Assembly: GCA_947359465.1 (NCBI GenBank)
Contig: OX375876.1
Location: 121,639,444-121,703,443, forward strand
Direction: 5' to 3'
Source: Metellina segmentata
Taxonomy: Eukaryota > Arthropoda > Arachnida > Araneae > Tetragnathidae
DNA length: 64,000 bases
The position numbers and the translations under genes are program-made. The notes beneath the pieces are model-generated. The model was not told the DNA's origin. It was given only the letters and a program-made list of their open reading frames with translations, and did no database searches. Shown here piece after piece: positions 33,801 to 45,182 of this stretch (position 1 is its first letter; each line of letters opens with the position of its first letter).

Positions 33801-34985
33801 TTCCTTCCTGGATGAAGATGCATTCTTTCTTGGATGAAGGTGTATTATTTCTTATATGAAGGTGAATTCATTCCCGGATGGTGCATTCCTTTCTAGATGA
33901 AAGTGCATTCATTCCTGGATGAAGATTCATTCCTTCCTGGATGAAGGTGCATTCTGTCTTGTATGAAGGTGCATTCCTTCCCGGATGAAGGTGCACTCAT
34001 TCCTAGATAAAGGTACATTCCTTCCCGGATGAAGATGCATTATTTCTTGTAGGAAGGTGCATTCCTTTCGGGATGGTGCATTCCTTTCTAGATGAAGGTG
34101 CACTCATTCCTGGATGAAGGTTCATTCCTTCCTGGATGAAGGTTCATTACTTCCTGGATGAAGGTGTATTATTTCTTGGATGAAGGTGAATTCCATCCCG
34201 GATGGTGCATTCCTTTCTAGATGCACTCATTCCTGGATGAAGGTTCATTCCTTTCCTGGATGAAGGTTCATTCCTTTCCTGGATGATGGTTCATTCCTTT
34301 CGGGATGGTGCATTCCTTTCTAGATGAAGGTGCACTCATTCCTGAATGAAGGTTCATTCCTTCCTGGATGAAGGTTCATTACTTCCTGGATGAAGGTGTA
34401 TTATTTCTTGGATGAAGGTGAATTCCATCCCGGATGGTGCATTCCTTTCTAGATGCACTCATTCCTGGATGAAGGTTCATTCCTTTCCTGGATGATGGTT
34501 CATTCCTTTCCTGGATGAAGGTGCATTCTTTCTTGTATGAAGGTACATTCCTTCCGGATGAAGGTGAACTCATTCCTGGATGAAGGCGCATTCCTTCCAG
34601 GATGAACATGCATTCTTTCATGGATAAAGGTTAATTCCTTCCTAGAAGAAGGTGCGTTCCTACCTGGATGAAGGTGCGTTCCTTTCTGGATGAAGAGGCA
34701 TTCTTTTTTGGATGAAGGTGAATTCCTTCCCGTATGAAATTGCATTTATTCCTGAATGAAGGTGCATACCTTCCTTGATGAAGATGCATTATTTCTTGGA
34801 TGATGGTGAATTCCTTCCTGGATGATGGTGAATTCCTTCCTGGATGAAAGTGCGATCCTTCCTGGATGAAGATGCATTCTTTCTTGGATGAAGGTGCATT
34901 CATTCTCGGATGAAGGTGCATTCCTTTGTGGATAAAAGTGCATTCCTTCATGGATGAATGTGCATTCCTTACTGGGTGCAAGTGC
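33800..34985 (+). repeat. 22-bp minisatellite
   Basis: About fifty imperfect copies of a 22-bp unit of the form ATTCCTTCCTGGATGAAGGT plus two bases. Because 22 is not a multiple of three, all three frames of the minus strand cycle through the same His/Pro/Arg/Glu/Cys-rich peptide. This explains the four overlapping minus frames of 65-118 aa; they are not genes. A block near 34060-34260 is repeated near 34292-34492 (offset 232 bp). Confidence 0.95.
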
Positions 34986-35126
34986 ATACCTTCATGGGTG
35001 TAAGTCTCTCTCCTGTGTCAGTAAATATTTCATTGTGTGTGTCCATTGCTTGTCTTGTGTCTGGCCAAATATGACCTTTGTGCCATGAAACCCTCAAAAC
35101 AACTAACCAACCTAGAACATCCGAGG

Positions 35127-35420
35127 GCCGCGGTAACTCAGTTGAAAGAGCATCCCTAGGGTTACGAATTCCAAACCAAAGACTGTCATCTGTTTGAAAG
35201 TTGGTGCACCTTAAATCTGCCGTGTCATCCAGCGTCCTCACGTAAGGGTGGTGTGGATGATTGGAAGGGGAGGTGTCAGTTCAGGTGTTGACCTTGTTAT
35301 CTGATTGTGATCCAACATAATGAGTTACTGCCCTCTTATCTTTCCTTTCGGAATTGATCTCAGACCTTCGCCAATAACCAGTTGTTTCTGTCTTCTGTGA
35401 TATTTATTCAACTACCTACA
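35127..35420 (+). mobile_element. SINE-like repeat, plus strand
   Basis: Starts GGCCGCGGTAACTCAGTTGA (A-box-like) and GGTTACGAATTCC (B-box-like), the two closer together than in other copies. It continues GTGGTGTGGATGATTGGAAG, TCAGGTGTTGACCTTG, a region with TTCGCCAATAACC and ends CAACTACCTAC. Just upstream (35053-35090) is a 38-bp word also seen at 19402-19438. Confidence 0.65.
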
Positions 35421-35530
35421 TAGAACAGCGTGTTTGAATCTGATTTTATTATTACTTTGACTACTTTTAAAAATATTAACAAGCGGGACACTGAAATCGA
35501 CAATGTTTTTACACTGGTGAATGAACAAAG

Positions 35531-35665
35531 GTAGGTAGATATTTAATTAACGTCGCAATGTACTATTGTAAACGGTCCGGGATCAATACCTAAATGAAAG
35601 ACCCGATTGCAACACCACGTAATTTTGATTCACGGTCAAATTACGGCGTTACGCCTGAGCTGAAT
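35531..35665 (-). mobile_element. SINE-like repeat, 3' half
   Basis: Minus-strand 3' part: on the plus strand GGTAGGTAGATATTTAATTA, CGGTCCGGGATCAATACC and TTTTGATTCACGGTC. It lies head-on to the plus-strand copy at 35127-35420, with about 110 bp between. Confidence 0.6.
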
Positions 35666-35669
35666 GAAC

Positions 35670-37770
35670 AACGAATAAAAAGGCGATACGGGATTAATTC
35701 CCTTACTTTACCACAGTATAAATATAATCGATTTGAACGGTAGATCGACATAATACTGCTAAACCAAAAAGTTAGAGCTCACTGTTTATATAAAATTCTT
35801 CAGCGGACTGATTACAGAAGATAATCGGAAATTTTGAATCTAGAAATCAGAGTGAAAAGATTGTGAACGAACGCGAAAATAGATTTGGACGTCATAAAAC
35901 ACTGAAATGCCTTCAAGAAATGAATGAGATGCAATTTAAGTGTAAAAAAGTCTAGAGTTTACTTCTACTAACATGACTGAGGTATTAACGTTTCGCCATG
36001 CACTTTCTTGGTGAATCTTTAAGATCCCTACTATGAAATGCTGGTTTTGTATTTGTGATTTATTTTATTTTATTTAGATTCATGGAATGCGCATCTATTC
36101 ATTATAAACGAATTCAAAGAATGGAATAAAATGTGAGCAACAAAACTGTCGTCAAAAGATTAAGGAGTTGAGGAATTTTAGCACAAATGACTATGCACAT
36201 TGTGTGTTAGACATTTGTTTTACCATTAAATTGAGTTCCTGAGTTTTGAACTTTATTGCTTTTTTTACTGACATTTTAATTCTATTTCGTTATTTAACTT
36301 GAGTTTGGTGCAGACGATCCATTTCGGACACTAATCCTAACTAACCCATCTGAAATAATTTTCATGCAGAAATAATTCTAAATATGATTAGAAAACTTTA
36401 TAATTGCATTTTTCGAATGTAAGTAGATCACGCATTACAGAATCATCAAGTAGTCCTTGGAATAAATATCAAAAAAATTCTTAGAAGTTCCATGTTGTAC
36501 TGTCTTAAATTTATCTATTATACAAAAATGTTTAGAGGAAAAGCGTTCTGGAACTCAGAGAAACCTGGTAGGGTTTGAACTTTGAAACCAGCTTTCGGCC
36601 TCTTCGTAGTAACATAATCCGGGTCAATTCAAATAAATATCTGAATTCAGTAAAACCTGCCGAACATAGATTGGTCATTCAAGTCGAAACGCTTCAAGTT
36701 CGGGTAATGTCAGAGGTTTTTCTTCAACAAGCAGTTTCTTATCAAAGCAGTTTTCCCGAAACGTTTTGTCAATTTCACCAGAATTTAGATGATCCAAGGT
36801 AGTATAGTTGGAAGAGTCGCGAATTAGCAAATGGGTTCAATAAGTATGAAGTGGTCTCCAATATTCTTAAGTTGAAATAGTGTAGAAGTGGGATGCCACC
36901 TCATGTGACGCCATCGTCATCTGACGTGGTTCAAGTGTATGAAGTGTCCACGGATCGTTGTTTTGGAATTGATATTGAACCGGCACCGATAGCCCGTTGC
37001 GTTCATCCAGTGGAACTTAACTTTGACTACCAACTACTTGAATTCAAATTATCACGTTTTTATTTGGTGTGAAGAAGTCTTTCAATCACAGTTTTTGAAG
37101 TTTTTATAAGATTAACTACTTTTTTAGCTTTATTCTAAAGCGATGCCTTCTAGCAAGTAGCACAATTATTTTTTAGAATTTTAAAATCGTTCAATGGTAG
37201 AATCTAGTTGGATTCGTTACATACTAATTGGGAGTTCCAACATTATTATTACATACTTCTTGATTTTATAGCTATAACTAATGTGTGTGATTTGAGCAGA
37301 ATAAGAAAAATATCAACTAAATCAATCATCACAGGTACATTTTTGCACATAACTACTAATTAATCTCATCCACTTAACCCGATTCCAACTAATCTCGAAA
37401 ATTTCATTCGATAATTGGCTGAAGAAAATTTCCTTCCCTTCCTACTCCTAATTAGTTACTTTTATATGCAGATTCATAATGAATCGTGAAAAACATGATG
37501 AATTATTCGCCCACGGCTTACGTTAGTCCTACTCGCCTACATAAAACACGGAGAATATTCTATTTCCCATTTAATTGGTAATATTGCATCTCAAGCTTTC
37601 AAAACGACGATAAGTTCTTCTACCACATACTTATTGATATTAAGAACACTTAAACGCATTCTATGCAGTATAATTTGCCATTAAAAACAGAATAGTGCCT
37701 TTCAAAACGTCATCTACAAATCTTAGGAAGAGACTATTGAAACGTATAGGCGGTTAGGTCATTTTTACGT
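35670..37770. other. AT-rich noncoding stretch
   Basis: No gene recognised. A 75-aa frame at 36575 has no domain signs. Confidence 0.5.
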
Positions 37771-40700
37771 ATATACACTATATGTACAAAAGTATTTGGA
37801 TACTGGATAAATTTGGAGGAGATTCCATCTTAGTGTGGAGTCGTTTTCCTGATTAGGACTCGTCTCATTTGTTTATATACACTATATGCACAAAAGTATT
37901 TGGATACTGGAGAAATTTGGAGGAGATTCCATCTTAGTGTGGAGTCGTTTTCCTGATTAGGACTTGTCTCATTTGTTTATATACACTATATGCACAAAAG
38001 TATTTGGATACTGGAGAAATTTGGAGGAGATTCCATCTTAGTGTGGAGTCGTTTTCCTGAATAGGACTTGTCTCATTTGTTTATATACACTATATGCACA
38101 AAAGTATTTGGATACTGGAGAAATTTGGAGGAGATTCCATCTTAGTGTGGAGTCGTTTTCCTGATTAGGACTCGTCTCATTTGTTTATATACACTATATG
38201 CACAAAAGTATTTGGATACTGGAGAAATTTGGAGGAGATTCCATCTTAGTGTGGAGTCGCTTTCCTGATTAGGACTCGTCTCATTTGTTTATATACACTA
38301 TATGCACAAAAGTATATGGATACTGGATAAATTTGGAGGAGATTCCATCTTAGTGTGGAGTCGTTTTCCTGATTAGGACTCGTCTCATTTGTTTATATAC
38401 ACTATATGCACAAAAGTATTTGGATACTGGAGAAATTTGGAGGAGATTCCATCTTAGTGTGGAGTCGTTTTCCTGATTAGGACTCGTCTCATTTGTTTAT
38501 ATACACTATATGCACAAAAGTATATGGATACTGGATAAATTTGGAGGAGATTCCATCTTAGAGTGGAGTCGTTTTCCTGATTAGGACTCGTCTCATTTGT
38601 TTATATACACTATATGCACAAAAGTATTTGGATACTGGAGAAATTTGGAGGAGATTCCATCTTAGTGTGGAGTCGTTTTCCTGATTAGGACTCGTCTCAT
38701 TTGTTTATATACACTATATGCACAAAAGTATATGGATACTGGATAAATTTGGAGGAGATTCCATCTTAGTGTGGAGTCGTTTTCCTGATTAGGACTCGTC
38801 TCATTTGTTTATATACACTATATGCACAAAAGTATTTGGATACTGGAGAAATTTGGAGGAGATTCCATCTTAGTGTGGAGTCGTTTTCCTGATTAGGACT
38901 CGTCTCATTTGTTTATATACACTATATGCACAAAAGTATTTGGATACTGGATAAATTTGGAGGAGATTCCATCTTAGTGTGGAGTCGTTTTCCTGATTAG
39001 GACTCGTCTCATTTGTTTATATACACTATATGCACAAAAGTATATGGATACTGGAGAAATTTGGAGGAGATTCCATCTTAGTGTGGAGTCGTTTTCCTGA
39101 TTAGGACTCGTCTCATTTGTTTATATACACTATATGCACAAAAGTATTTGGATACTGGATAAATTTGGAGGAGATTCCATCTTAGTGTGGAGTCGTTTTC
39201 CTGATTAGGACTCGTCTCATTTGTTTATATACACTATATGCACAAAAGTATATGGATACTGGATAAATTTGGAGGAGATTCCATCTTAGTGTGGAGTCGT
39301 TTTCCTGATTAGGACTCGTCTCATTTGTTTATATACACTATATGCACAAAAGTATTTGGATACTGGAGAAATTTGGAGGAGATTCCATCTTAGTGTGGAG
39401 TCGTTTTCCTGATTAGGACTCGTCTCATTTGTTTATATACACTATATGCACAAAAGTATATGGATACTGGATAAATTTGGAGGAGATTCCATCTTAGTGT
39501 GGAGTCGTTTTCCTGATTAGGACTCGTCTCATTTGTTTATATACACTATATGCACAAAAGTATTTGGATACTGGAGAAATTTGGAGGAGATTCCATCTTA
39601 GTGTGGAGTCGTTTTCCTGATTAGGACTCGTCTCATTTGTTTATATACACTATATGCACAAAAGTATATGGATACTGGATAAATTTGGAGGAGATTCCAT
39701 CTTAGTGTGGAGTCGTTTTCCTGATTAGGACTCGTCTCATTTGTTTATATACACTATATGCACAAAAGTATTTGGATACTGGAGAAATTTGGAGGAGATT
39801 ACATCTTAGTGTGGAGTCGTTTTCCTGATTAGGACTTGTCTCATTTGTTTATATACACTATATGCACAAACGTATTTGGATACTGGAGAAATTTGGAGGA
39901 GATTCCATCTTAGTGTGGAGTCGTTTTCCTGATTAGGACTCGTCTCATTTGTTTATATACACTATATGCACAAAAGTATATGGATACTGGATAAATTTGG
40001 AGGAGATTCCATCTTAGTGTGGAGTCGTTTTCCTGATTAGGACTCGTCTCATTTGTTTATATACACTATATGCACAAAAGTATTTGGATACTGGAGAAAT
40101 TTGGAGGAGATTCCATCTTAGTGTGGAGTCGTTTTCCTGATTAGGACTCGTCTCATTTGTTTATATACACTATATGCACAAAAGTATATGGATACTGGAT
40201 AAATTTGGAGGAGATTCCATCTTAGTGTGGAGTCGTTTTCCTGATTAGGACTCGTCTCATTTGTTTATATACACTATATGCACAAAAGTATTTGGATACT
40301 GGAGAAATTTGGAGGAGATTCCATCTTAGTGTGGAGTCGTTTTCCTGATTAGGACTTGTCTCATTTGTTTATATACACTATATGCACAAACGTATTTGGA
40401 TACTGGAGAAATTTGGAGGAGATTCCATCTTAGTGTGGAGTCGTTTTCCTGATTAGGACTCGTCTCATTTGTTTATATACACTATATGCACAAAAGTATT
40501 TGGATACTGGAGAAATTTGGAGGAGATTCCATCTTAGTGTGGAGTCGTTTTCCTGATTAGGACTCGTCTCATTTGTTTATATACACTATATGCACAAAAG
40601 TATTTGGATACTGGAGAAATTTGGAGGAGATTCCATCTTAGTGTGGAGTCGTTTTCCTGATTAGGACTTGTCTCATTTGTTTATATACACTATATGCACA

Positions 40701-41618
40701 AAAGTATTTGGATACTGGAGAAATTTGGAGGAGATTCCATCTTAGTGTGGAGTCGTTTTCCTGATTAGGACTCGTCTCATTTGTTTATATACACTATATG
40801 CACAAAAGTATTTGGATACTGGAGAAATTTGGAGGAGATTCCATCTTAGTGTGGAGTCGTTTTCCTGATTAGGACTCGTCTCATTTGTTTATATACACTA
40901 TATGCACAAAAGTATTTGGATACTGGAGAAATTTGGAGGAGATTCCATCTTAGTGTGGAGTCGTTTTCCTGATTAGGACTCGTCTCATTTGTTTATATAC
41001 ACTATATGCACAAAAGTATATGGATACTGGATAAATTTGGAGGAGATTCCATCTTAGTGTGGAGTCGTTTTCCTGATTAGGACTCGTCTCATTTGTTTAT
41101 ATACACTATATGCACAAAAGTATTTGGATACTGGAGAAATTTGGAGGAGATTCCATCTTAGTGTGGAGTCGTTTTCCTGATTAGGACTTGTCTCATTTGT
41201 TTATATACACTATATGCACAAAAGTATTTGGATACTGGAGAAATTTGGAGGAGATTTCATCTTAGTGTGGAGTCGTTTTCCTGATTAGGACTTGTCTCAT
41301 TTGTTTATATACACTATATGCACAAACGTATTTGGATACTGGAGAAATTTGGAGGAGATTCCATCTTAGTGTGGAGTCGTTTTCCTGATTAGGACTCGTC
41401 TCATTTGTTTATATACACTATATGCACAAAAGTATTTGGATACTGGAGAAATTTGGAGGAGATTCCATCTTAGTGTGGAGTCGTTTTCCTGATTAGGACT
41501 CGTCTCATTTGTTTATATACACTATATGCACAAAAGTATTTGGATACTGGAGAAATTTGGAGGAGATTCCATCTTAGTGTGGAGTCGTTTTCCTGATTAG
41601 GACTCGTCTCATTTGTTT
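37771..41618 (+). repeat. Tandem array, 37 units of exactly 104 bp
   Basis: The word ATATAC at each junction falls every 104 bases from 37771 to 41619: 3848 bases, 37 units, no insertion or deletion at any unit I checked. Each unit holds a Tc1-type terminal repeat (CACTATATGCACAAAAGTAT) joined to the codons KFGGDSILVWSRFP, a conserved segment of Tc1 transposases. Units differ at a few fixed sites only. Two alternating types (GTATTTGG with GGAGAAA, and GTATATGG with GGATAAA) give a 208-bp pattern over units 5-11 and 15-25. A CAAACG variant occurs at units 21, 26 and 35, each time following a unit with CTTGTC. Confidence 0.97.
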
Positions 41619-42089
41619 ATATACCTGGTACCATGAACGCAGTCGTGTACCTCGACGTACTGGATTATTAGGCATTGCCTACACTTTTTCAATTCCACGG
41701 CGAGGACGGTTGTTTCCTGCAACAGGATCCAGCTCCATGCCATACTGTAAAATGTGTGCTGGACTGGATTCCTGAAAGAGGTAAATTTGCTTGACGGGTC
41801 TGTTCAAAGTCCAGATCTTAATCCGATCGAGCACTTGTGGGACAAACTGAAGCAACGAGTACGGCATCACCACGCACGTCCATCTTCACGACAATCTCTT
41901 CTCTCAGCCTTGCAAGAGGCATGGCGAGCTATTCATGCCCAGAGTTACAGAGAACATGTGGAAAGTATGCCTTGACATGTTGCAGCTGTAATTCAAGCAA
42001 TAGGAGGGCCTACCCGTTACTAAATAGAATAATAAAGCACTTTTTCTGAAAAACATGCAATGTCCCAATATTTTTGCCCATATATTGTT
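37776..42089 (+). mobile_element. Tc1-like deletion element carrying the amplified 5' end
   Basis: The left end (first array unit) starts TA-CACTATATGCACAAAAGTA. The right end, reversed, starts TA-AACAATATATGGGCAAAAATATT, an imperfect inverted repeat with TA on both sides. Without the array the element would be about 570 bp, the size of the related copy at 51698-52271, which has one unit. The transposase half that remains follows the last unit. Confidence 0.8.
41640..41975 (+). pseudogene. Tc1-like transposase, C-terminal half
   Basis: The frame reads LPTLFQFHGEDGCFLQQDPA, with the second catalytic Asp in QQD, then PCHTVKCVLDWIPE. After a shift it reads NLLDGSVQSPDLNPIEHLWD, with the catalytic Glu of the DDE triad in IEHLWD, then LSALQEAWRAIHAQSYREHV. 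The first Asp and both DNA-binding domains are missing, there is a stop before LPTL, and the end is natural. In a complete Tc1 protein this is about the last 110 of 340 residues. Confidence 0.85.
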
Positions 42090-42099
42090 TATAACCTCT

Positions 42100-42935
42100 C
42101 TTAAAATAGGAACAACGCTGGTACATGCATAAAGAGTGTAATGTTACGCTCGAAAAAGCATTACAACCGTCTAGTCTTATGATTTTCAGAACTAGAAGAC
42201 ACTTCCATAATATAAATGTAGTGTCTTATCGACAAAGGATGCCCGAACATGTATATAATAATCTTTGGATCAAATGCGCTGGCGCACTGAGAGCGGGAAG
42301 GGGCAATATGCTAAAATTCTACAATGCTGGGAAAGCTTTTGGGCCATTATAAGTTTGGATTGCGTGGAATGAAGATTGTGTAAGTGTGGTCAGTCAAAAC
42401 CAAACTATGCTACAACCAAGGGGCCTTTAATCACTATAGTTGTTGTTCTATATTAATATATAGCTACACTTTAATCGTTCATGCTGTAAATTAATTGTTG
42501 CATATGTTAACAATAAAAAATAGTTCATGCTTCGTTTGCTTCTCCTATGGATGCTACATTCATTCAACAATCCAACATGAGGCCCAAGTGTTTACGTCAA
42601 AACTACTGTCACCAAGAGGCACTTTGTTTTTCGTACATGAATTTTCTTTCCCCGCTTGTAGTAATCGAGCCATTTTGTTTTGTCTCGACGTGTTATTTTA
42701 CCACCAGGAAAACTGATTGGATCTTGGATGAAATATCTCTTTTAAACCACTTGATGGGTTAAACAAGTCATGCTTAGATATCTGAAAGAACTACAGGATA
42801 AATATAACCAAGATAAATATATATAAATATAACTATAAATATAATATAAAATAAATATAATAAAATATAACCCATTTTTTAAGTGTGCTCACTTTTCGAA
42901 CTGTGATATACTGTATTTATTTCTTCAATCTTCTC
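42100..42935. other. AT-rich noncoding stretch
   Basis: Contains a run of ATAAATATAA-type words near 42800-42870. No gene recognised. Confidence 0.5.
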
Positions 42936-42942
42936 CGAAATA

Positions 42943-43048
42943 CAGGGTGGTCCCGAATTCATGATACAAACTTTAATGGTAGGTACAGGACATTGTAACA
43001 ATGATTTATTGTATAGGAATGTATAGTCGCAAGTGACGCGGTGAGGCG
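42943..43048 (+). repeat. Terminal inverted repeat, left arm
   Basis: 106 bp matching the reverse complement of 44340-44445, one mismatch (ATGATAC against ATGGTAC). Weaker similarity runs some ten bases further in. Confidence 0.9.
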
Positions 43049-43119
43049 AAAACAGGGGAAATAACGGCCGAAAGGAAAAACAAAGATTTTATTGAAAGCG
43101 TTGTTGACAAGTGTCATGT

Positions 43120-44196
43120 TTACAGTAATTGTTCAAAATTGCGTCCACCAGTATCGATACATGCTTGACAGCGTCGGTGGAGCGATTGGCGTACACGTTC
43201 AAAGATGCCTGGTATTTCACGCACACCTGCAGCAGCTACAGATAAGCGAGCGACGAGATCCTCATCTGAGTCAACTGGAGTCTCATAAACAAGATGCTTT
43301 AGATGTCCCCATAAAAAGTAATCGAGGCTCGATAAATCGGGAGATCGGGGTGGCCAAGGGACTGGTCCACCACGCCCAATCCATCGAGTACCAAACGTGG
43401 CATTCAGGTAATTCCGTACATCAATGCTGAAGTGTGCTGGCGCCCCATCGTGCTGAAACCACATGCGGTTACGAATGGCGATCGGAACATCATGCAGCAG
43501 TTGTGGTAACACTTCTTTCAGAAAAATAAGATAGCTTCCGCCAGTGAGCCGCGTGGGTAGTAAGTATGGGCCAATCAAAAAGTCGTTCACAATACCAATC
43601 CACACATTAATACTGAAACGTTGTTGAAACGCATGTCGACGCGTTGCATGTGGATTATCGGTTGCCCACACATGGGAATTGTGCGCATTAAAGACACCCT
43701 CGCGTGAAAATGTCGCTTCATCTGTAAATAGCACATAATCTACGAAATCCGGCTGCAACGCACATTGCTGCATCACCCACAGGCAGAAGTTCACGCGGCG
43801 AGGATAATCTGCCGGATTCAATGCTTGTACTTTCTGAAAATGGAAGGGGTGTAAGCGATTTTCGTTTAACACTCTGCATACAGTCTGATGACTCACACCT
43901 ACGTCACGAGCAACAGTTCTTGTGCTTGACTCGGGTCTATCAGCCACAATGTTCAAGATGCTTTCTTCCAGCCTTGGAGTGCGTACAGCTCTTACTCGAC
44001 CAGCGCCATGTCTGTTGACGTCGAACGCACCTGTTTCACAAAGTTGACGATGTAAGCGTTGAAAAATTCTATGATCCGGCATTCGTCGATCAGGATACTC
44101 CGCGCGATACATTCGTAACGCAGCTCTGCCGTTACCATTTGCACGGCCGTACATGCAATGCATGTCTGCTTTTTCTGCATACGTAAAGTCACCCAT
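43120..44196 (-). CDS. DD41D Tc1/mariner transposase, intact
   Basis: The 358-residue protein cuts and pastes its own element by binding the terminal repeats and inserting at TA. Residues 1-60 form a first helix-turn-helix region (YAEKADMHCMYGRANGN). Residues 67-76 (GRVRAVRTPR) are the hook-like linker. Residues 91-110 (STRTVARDVGVSHQTVCRVL) are the second helix-turn-helix. The catalytic Asp residues are D159 (LFTDEATF), D250 (FQHDGAPAH) and D292 (SSLDYFLWG), with 41 residues between the last two. The length is usual for the superfamily, there is no stop or shift, and the ATG is the first in frame after the terminal repeat. Some Tc1/mariner lineages (rosa-like) are known by DD41D. The ORF 43092-43430 on the other strand is its shadow. 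Confidence 0.93.
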   Translation of the reverse strand: MGDFTYAEKADMHCMYGRANGNGRAALRMYRAEYPDRRMPDHRIFQRLHRQLCETGAFDVNRHGAGRVRAVRTPRLEESILNIVADRPESSTRTVARDVGVSHQTVCRVLNENRLHPFHFQKVQALNPADYPRRVNFCLWVMQQCALQPDFVDYVLFTDEATFSREGVFNAHNSHVWATDNPHATRRHAFQQRFSINVWIGIVNDFLIGPYLLPTRLTGGSYLIFLKEVLPQLLHDVPIAIRNRMWFQHDGAPAHFSIDVRNYLNATFGTRWIGRGGPVPWPPRSPDLSSLDYFLWGHLKHLVYETPVDSDEDLVARLSVAAAGVREIPGIFERVRQSLHRRCQACIDTGGRNFEQLL

Positions 44197-44339
44197 CGTC
44201 TACGGCAGCACAATTGTGAATGGCGCTTTTCCCTACTGCGATGCATCATGTTCAACAGCGGCTAGACATCTACTGCCCTCTACCGGCAATGATACCAACC
44301 GATCACTCCATTTCTCTTTCCTTTTATTTTCCCTGTTTA

Positions 44340-44445
44340 CGCCTCACCGCGTCACTTGCGACTATACATTCCTATACAATAAATCATTGTTACAATGTCC
44401 TGTACCTACCATTAAAGTTTGTACCATGAATTCGGGACCACCCTG
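44340..44445 (+). repeat. Terminal inverted repeat, right arm
   Basis: Reverse complement of 42943-43048. The transposase start codon lies 144 bp inside. Confidence 0.9.
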
Positions 44446-44449
44446 TATA

Positions 44450-44830
44450 CATTCTTTAATTGAACACTAAAATGCAACTCTTATTAAGAGGAAATTAATG
44501 TAGGGCTGAATGTAGATGTAGCTGTGTTTACGTGGTGGAACTTGGTTCTTTGCACATTCTTGTTAATTGATTAACCGGAAGTAAGACTCTCGTCTTCCGG
44601 TGGTTTGTACGCTGAAACTGAAAATCTCTCTCATATACTCGTAGGTTTCATAACTATGCAATATATATAACTATGTAACTTGATGTATATCAAGAGTGCT
44701 TAATTCGATGTTCCTGGATGACTGATTATGTAGCCCCACAAACTTTCGACCTTTCATTTTATTATGTGGTTTTAGTGACGTTTTCCACGACCCATAGACG
44801 TGTCTTCCAATTGAAAAATGTCCTTTCGCT
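44450..44830. other. Noncoding stretch
   Basis: No gene recognised. Confidence 0.45.
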
Positions 44831-44831
44831 T

Positions 44832-44888
44832 CGCAATAGCCCGTTGTGTTGGAACAGTGAAACAAATATCGAAATACCTACCAACCTC
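44832..44888 (+). mobile_element. SINE-like 3' end fragment
   Basis: AATAGCCCGTTGTGTTGGAA followed by AGTGAAAC and AATACCTACCAAC matches the last 55 bases of the SINE-like family. A second such fragment is at 52693-52748. Confidence 0.5.
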
Positions 44889-44995
44889 TCGCTTCACAAT
44901 CATGTCGTATTCATGCCAAAGCGTTTTTTGTAGTAAGAACATTTGTGAACAACTATTTACAAGTATGAAGCACAAGAAAACACTCCAACAGTTTT

Positions 44996-45095
44996 GACGG
45001 GATATTTCATCCATCAAGAACTGACCAATTTTGTTTCTGACGAGACAACTCTCCATGAAGGTACTGTCGAATTTTTTGATTACGAGATCAATGGT
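44996..45095 (+). repeat. Dispersed TCGTC/GACGAGA motif cluster 1
   Basis: Contains GACGGGATATTTCATCCATC, AAGAACTGACCAATTTTG and GACGAGACAACTC, words shared with the clusters at 47505, 48760, 52360 and 55140. Confidence 0.45.
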
Positions 45096-45182
45096 CTGTT
45101 TAATTCAATGACACTATGTCCGTTAAAATCTTGTCAGTATTAGTAATGCCGATATATGTCGGGGAACTAACAAAAAGACATA

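Larger units (their letters stand above)
42943..44445 (-). mobile_element. Complete DD41D mariner-type transposon
   Basis: Starts CAGGGTGGTCCCGAATTCAT and ends with its reverse complement. TA dinucleotides border both ends (42941-42942 and 44446-44447). The terminal repeats are about 106 bp with a single mismatch noted. Total length 1503 bp with one uninterrupted transposase gene between. This is the only transposon in the window with all parts in place. Confidence 0.95.

Noticed and set aside
34379..34987. Four overlapping minus-strand frames of 65-118 aa with His-Pro-Gly-Arg-rich repeats
   Set aside because: They are frame cycles of the 22-bp minisatellite (22 x 3 = 66 nt) and have no start context or domain.
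35133..35172. A functional tRNA gene
   Set aside because: A- and B-box-like words are present but no cloverleaf can be drawn, the boxes are too close, and the segment belongs to the SINE-like family.
37771..41618. CRISPR-like array
   Set aside because: The units are directly adjacent with no unique spacers, the unit is 104 bp, and the DNA is eukaryotic.
43092..43430. 112-aa plus-strand frame
   Set aside because: Antisense shadow of the DD41D transposase.
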